Source: Clostridia bacterium
GTDB taxonomy: Bacteria > Bacillota > Clostridia > Christensenellales > Borkfalkiaceae
Assembly: GCA_014804975.1 (NCBI GenBank)
Contig: JAAUYT010000015.1
Span: 1-51,889 of the forward strand
Direction: 5' to 3'
DNA: 51,889 bases
The notes below the pieces were generated by a model. The model was not told where the DNA came from. It did no database searches and worked only from the letters and a program-made list of their open reading frames with translations. The position numbers and the translations under genes were made by a program. Below, piece by piece: positions 49,689 through 51,889 of this stretch (its first letter is position 1; the number at the start of each line of letters is the position of its first letter).

Positions 49689-50877
49689 TTTCGCTCCTCA
49701 AATCAATTTTCTTTTTTCTGCGTTCCGCAACGATGAGCGGTATAAGCGCCGCCACGAGAAGCGCGGGAAACACAACCGCCACGAGAATGCCCGTATGTAA
49801 ATCGTCGCCGAACGCGCCCGCAACGGCGGGCCCGAGAATACAGCCCGTATCCCCCGCAAGTGCCAGAAATGCAAACAGCGACGTTCCGCCCTTCACGGTG
49901 TTTACTGCGGCGCTGAACGCTCCCGGCCACAGTGCGCCCACGGAGAACCCGCAAAGCCCGACGCCGACAAGTCCCGCAACCGGATCGGGAACGAGGGCAA
50001 TCATTAAATACGCCGCAACGCACAAAAGTCCCCCGAACAGCATTAAATGTTCGATCCCGATTCTCTTGCTCAGCTTACCGTAGATCAAGCGGGAAATTCC
50101 CATAAGAAGCGCGAACACGGCGGGGCCCGTAAGATCGCCGACCGTTTTGGAAACGCCCAGCCCTTTTTCCGCAAACAGCGAAGCCCATTGACTGATCGCG
50201 AGCTCGCACGCGCCCGCGCATAGCATGATGAGCAAAAACAACCATAGATATTTGTTTTTGAAAATTGCTTTAAGTCCCGCGCCGCCGCCCTCCGCCGAAA
50301 GCGGCGCAAGCGGTACAAAGATAAAATAAACGAGATTGCAAACGGGTACTGCCGCCCAGATATAGGTCATGATCTTCCAATTTTCGATTCCGCACAGCGA
50401 AAAGAAGAGCGTGGAAAGCCCGACGACCGCAACCGATCCCCAACAGTAGAAGGAGTGCAGAATCCCCATGATCTGCGCCTTGTTTTTGGTGGGACAGGCT
50501 TCGACGATGGGACTTACGATCACTTCCAAAAGCCCGCCCCCAAACGCATAGACGATAACGGAGATAAGAAGTCCCCAGAATGCGTTCGTAAACAAGTCGG
50601 GCAAAAAGGTCAATAAAATCAAGCCCGCCGCGGCGAAGCCGTGCGCCATAAGTCCCGCCGCGCGGTATCCGATTTTATCGATAAAGAATGCGGACGAAAA
50701 ATCGACTGTAAGCTGAACGGCAAAATTTACGGCAATCAAAACCGTAATTTCGCTCAGCGGAATCTCGTACTGCGACTGAAAGGTGACAAACAGTAGCGGT
50801 ACGAATATGTTCACGATCGCCTGCACGACGTAGCCGATAAAGCAAGAAGCGACCGTATGACGGTGGGATAGTTTCAT
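49675..50877 (-). CDS. MFS transporter
   Basis: The 400-residue protein has 12 predicted membrane helices and the MFS loop motif after helix 2 (FFIDKIGYRAAGL), with a second-half counterpart (IYGKLSKRIGIEHLML). The GGGLLEVIVSPIVEACPT segment recalls sugar-phosphate or FucP-like members, but the substrate cannot be set. It is followed, with overlap, by the phosphopantetheinyl transferase gene. Confidence 0.88.
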   Translation of the reverse strand: MKLSHRHTVASCFIGYVVQAIVNIFVPLLFVTFQSQYEIPLSEITVLIAVNFAVQLTVDFSSAFFIDKIGYRAAGLMAHGFAAAGLILLTFLPDLFTNAFWGLLISVIVYAFGGGLLEVIVSPIVEACPTKNKAQIMGILHSFYCWGSVAVVGLSTLFFSLCGIENWKIMTYIWAAVPVCNLVYFIFVPLAPLSAEGGGAGLKAIFKNKYLWLFLLIMLCAGACELAISQWASLFAEKGLGVSKTVGDLTGPAVFALLMGISRLIYGKLSKRIGIEHLMLFGGLLCVAAYLMIALVPDPVAGLVGVGLCGFSVGALWPGAFSAAVNTVKGGTSLFAFLALAGDTGCILGPAVAGAFGDDLHTGILVAVVFPALLVAALIPLIVAERRKKKIDLRSESGRD

Positions 50878-50892
50878 GACTTTTACAAAAGG

Positions 50893-51621
50893 TTATTGTT
50901 TTTCGTTCGTATCTTCCTGCGGCTCGGCTTCTTCTCTTTTAGGCTTGCCTCTGTAATTTACCTGACGGTAAATACTTTTGCACATTCTGAACTTGCAAAA
51001 TTTATCGATCAAGATAATGCCGAAGAAAATGATCACGCCGAAAAACGCGACGATAATATCCCATATCGTATCCCAAAGCGGGTTGTATGTCTTGAAGAAT
51101 TCGTTTACGGTCAATTCGCCGACCTCGGCAAAGTCGGGCGCCCAGCGCTGTAAATCGGCGCCTGTGATCGCGTTGACGGTGTACTCGAAGATTTCCCAAA
51201 GGGCGGCAAGCCCCAACACGCTAAGAAGAATCACGAGAAAGAAGCACCACGGCTTCATTCGCTCGCCCTTGCCGTAAAGGAGCACCATCATCACGCCGAA
51301 CCCGCCTACGATCCCGAACGCAGTGTGCAGCATTTTATCGAAGTACGGCACGAAGTCGTAAAAGCACAGAACGGAAGCAAGGTCTAATCCGCAGAACGCA
51401 AACGCCGCGACTGCGATATTGAACGCAAGCGGGATTCTGATTTTAAAAATCAAATTGACGAGCGGAATCACGAGCGCGCAGACGGGCACCATGCACGCCT
51501 TAATTACGTCGAGATAATAATTTTTGTGGAATGCAAAAAAGTATACGAATAGACAAACGACGCTCAGTGCAACCGCCACAAAACAGGGAATAAAATCAAT
51601 CAGCCTTTGTTTCTTTGTCAT
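50893..51621 (-). CDS. YjdF-like (DUF2238) integral membrane protein
   Basis: The start ATG at 51621 follows GAGGTT. The 242-residue protein has about six membrane helices. The motif DKMLHTAFGIVGGFG, then ALWEIFEYTVNAITG and later WDTIWDIIVAFFG match the DUF2238/YjdF family pattern of His, Glu and Asp residues in membrane helices. Function is unknown. The C-terminal tail is charged (REEAEPQEDTNEKQ). It precedes the MFS gene by 15 bp. Confidence 0.78.
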   Translation of the reverse strand: MTKKQRLIDFIPCFVAVALSVVCLFVYFFAFHKNYYLDVIKACMVPVCALVIPLVNLIFKIRIPLAFNIAVAAFAFCGLDLASVLCFYDFVPYFDKMLHTAFGIVGGFGVMMVLLYGKGERMKPWCFFLVILLSVLGLAALWEIFEYTVNAITGADLQRWAPDFAEVGELTVNEFFKTYNPLWDTIWDIIVAFFGVIIFFGIILIDKFCKFRMCKSIYRQVNYRGKPKREEAEPQEDTNEKQ

Positions 51622-51693
51622 AATAACCTCTATGCTCGAATACGGACTTGTTTGTAAATAGTATTGTATCATATATTTAAAAATTTAGTAACA

Positions 51694-51720
51694 AAAAAAC
51701 TCCGCGTACGCGGAGTTTTT
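51694..51720 (-). terminator. terminator at the right edge
   Basis: ACTCCGCG-TA-CGCGGAGT with A and T runs on both sides; it would end the minus-strand gene that enters from the right. The 80 bases between it and the stop codon at 51800 hold no supported gene. Confidence 0.88.
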
Positions 51721-51799
51721 TATTTTATCCTCGATTATTTGCGGGGATTCTTGATGTTTGCCTGTACAAACGTGTTACCCCGAAGGGCGATAATGCACC

Positions 51800-51889
51800 T
51801 TACTTTTTGTCTAACCCTACCCACTTCATACTTTTATTCCACAAATCAATGCGGTTTTTCTCGTTGTAAGAAAGCTCGGACGACGGCAC
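51800..51889 (-). CDS. C-terminal end of an unknown protein, cut by the window edge
   Basis: An open frame enters from the right edge and ends at TAA 51800-51802, giving 29 residues (SSELSYNEKNRIDLWNKSM, then KWVGLDKK). The composition looks like a real protein end, but family and function cannot be told from this fragment. A second overlapping frame to the left is discussed among rejected items. Confidence 0.55.
   Translation of the reverse strand: MPSSELSYNEKNRIDLWNKSMKWVGLDKK

Noticed and set aside
51730-51812. A minus-strand open frame ending VRCIIALRGNTFVQANIKNPRK at the right edge
   Set aside because: The residues look protein-like, but the frame is cut by a stop just upstream, overlaps the end of the other open frame and has no ribosome binding site. 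A frameshifted or decayed gene end is possible but not supported.

Overview
The window is chromosomal DNA from a low-to-mid GC Gram-positive bacterium, most likely an uncultured member of the Clostridia. This is inferred from the sigma-A style promoters, strong AGGAGG-type ribosome binding sites, Rho-independent terminators, the Firmicute gene order spoVT-yabM-yabN, a veg gene, a SPOCS/LysM spore-assembly type protein and an AbrB-family SpoVT. Order-level placement (for example Christensenellales) is only a guess. Most of the window is housekeeping: excision repair (uvrA, uvrB), gyrase (gyrA, gyrB), serS, ispE and dxs of the isoprenoid pathway, nadA, maf, ppx, an MreB-like actin, an rRNA m5C methyltransferase, dus and a phosphopantetheinyl transferase.

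Layout. 0-3.7 kb: tRNA-Leu, a GtrA-like membrane protein, an alpha/beta hydrolase, an SH3b-NlpC/P60 lipoprotein and a SecB-like protein. 3.7-11.9 kb: a minus-strand block with an aminotransferase, a MmcQ/YjbR protein, uvrA, a nucleotidase, uvrB and two small winged-helix membrane proteins. 11.9-14.8 kb: an AT-rich island with two orphan small genes and a tight sigma factor / secreted C39-like protease / anti-sigma-like cassette. 14.8-18.8 kb: mreB-like, maf, ppx and a split TSUP transporter. 19-27.5 kb: a 1,247-residue surface lipoprotein, a kinase-like protein, ispE, SPOCS-LysM and veg. 27.5-28.1 kb: regulator/effector module 1. 28.1-37 kb: gyrA, gyrB, dus, yabN, yabM, spoVT. 37-38 kb: module 2, bracketed by three inverted-repeat elements. 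38-52 kb: rRNA methyltransferase, exonuclease and serS as an overlapping operon, a P-type ATPase, an HxlR-controlled flavodoxin operon, nadA-dxs, a phosphopantetheinyl transferase, an MFS transporter and a YjdF-like membrane protein.

The items most worth a second look are these. (1) A roughly 118-bp element occurs in three copies. Its terminal stem, an inner stem and a hairpin carry compensatory base changes between copies, and each copy sits 2-7 bp beyond the stop codon of a minus-strand gene. (2) Two paralogous divergent modules pair a small Xre-type HTH gene with a small DUF6809-like gene. Each has its own operator sequence, and the regulator appears to be leaderless in both. (3) A sigma/protease/anti-sigma cassette lies in an AT-rich island. 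(4) A 28-bp strictly alternating purine-pyrimidine tract lies in the predicted gyrB leader. (5) A LexA-like palindrome covers the predicted uvrB transcription start.
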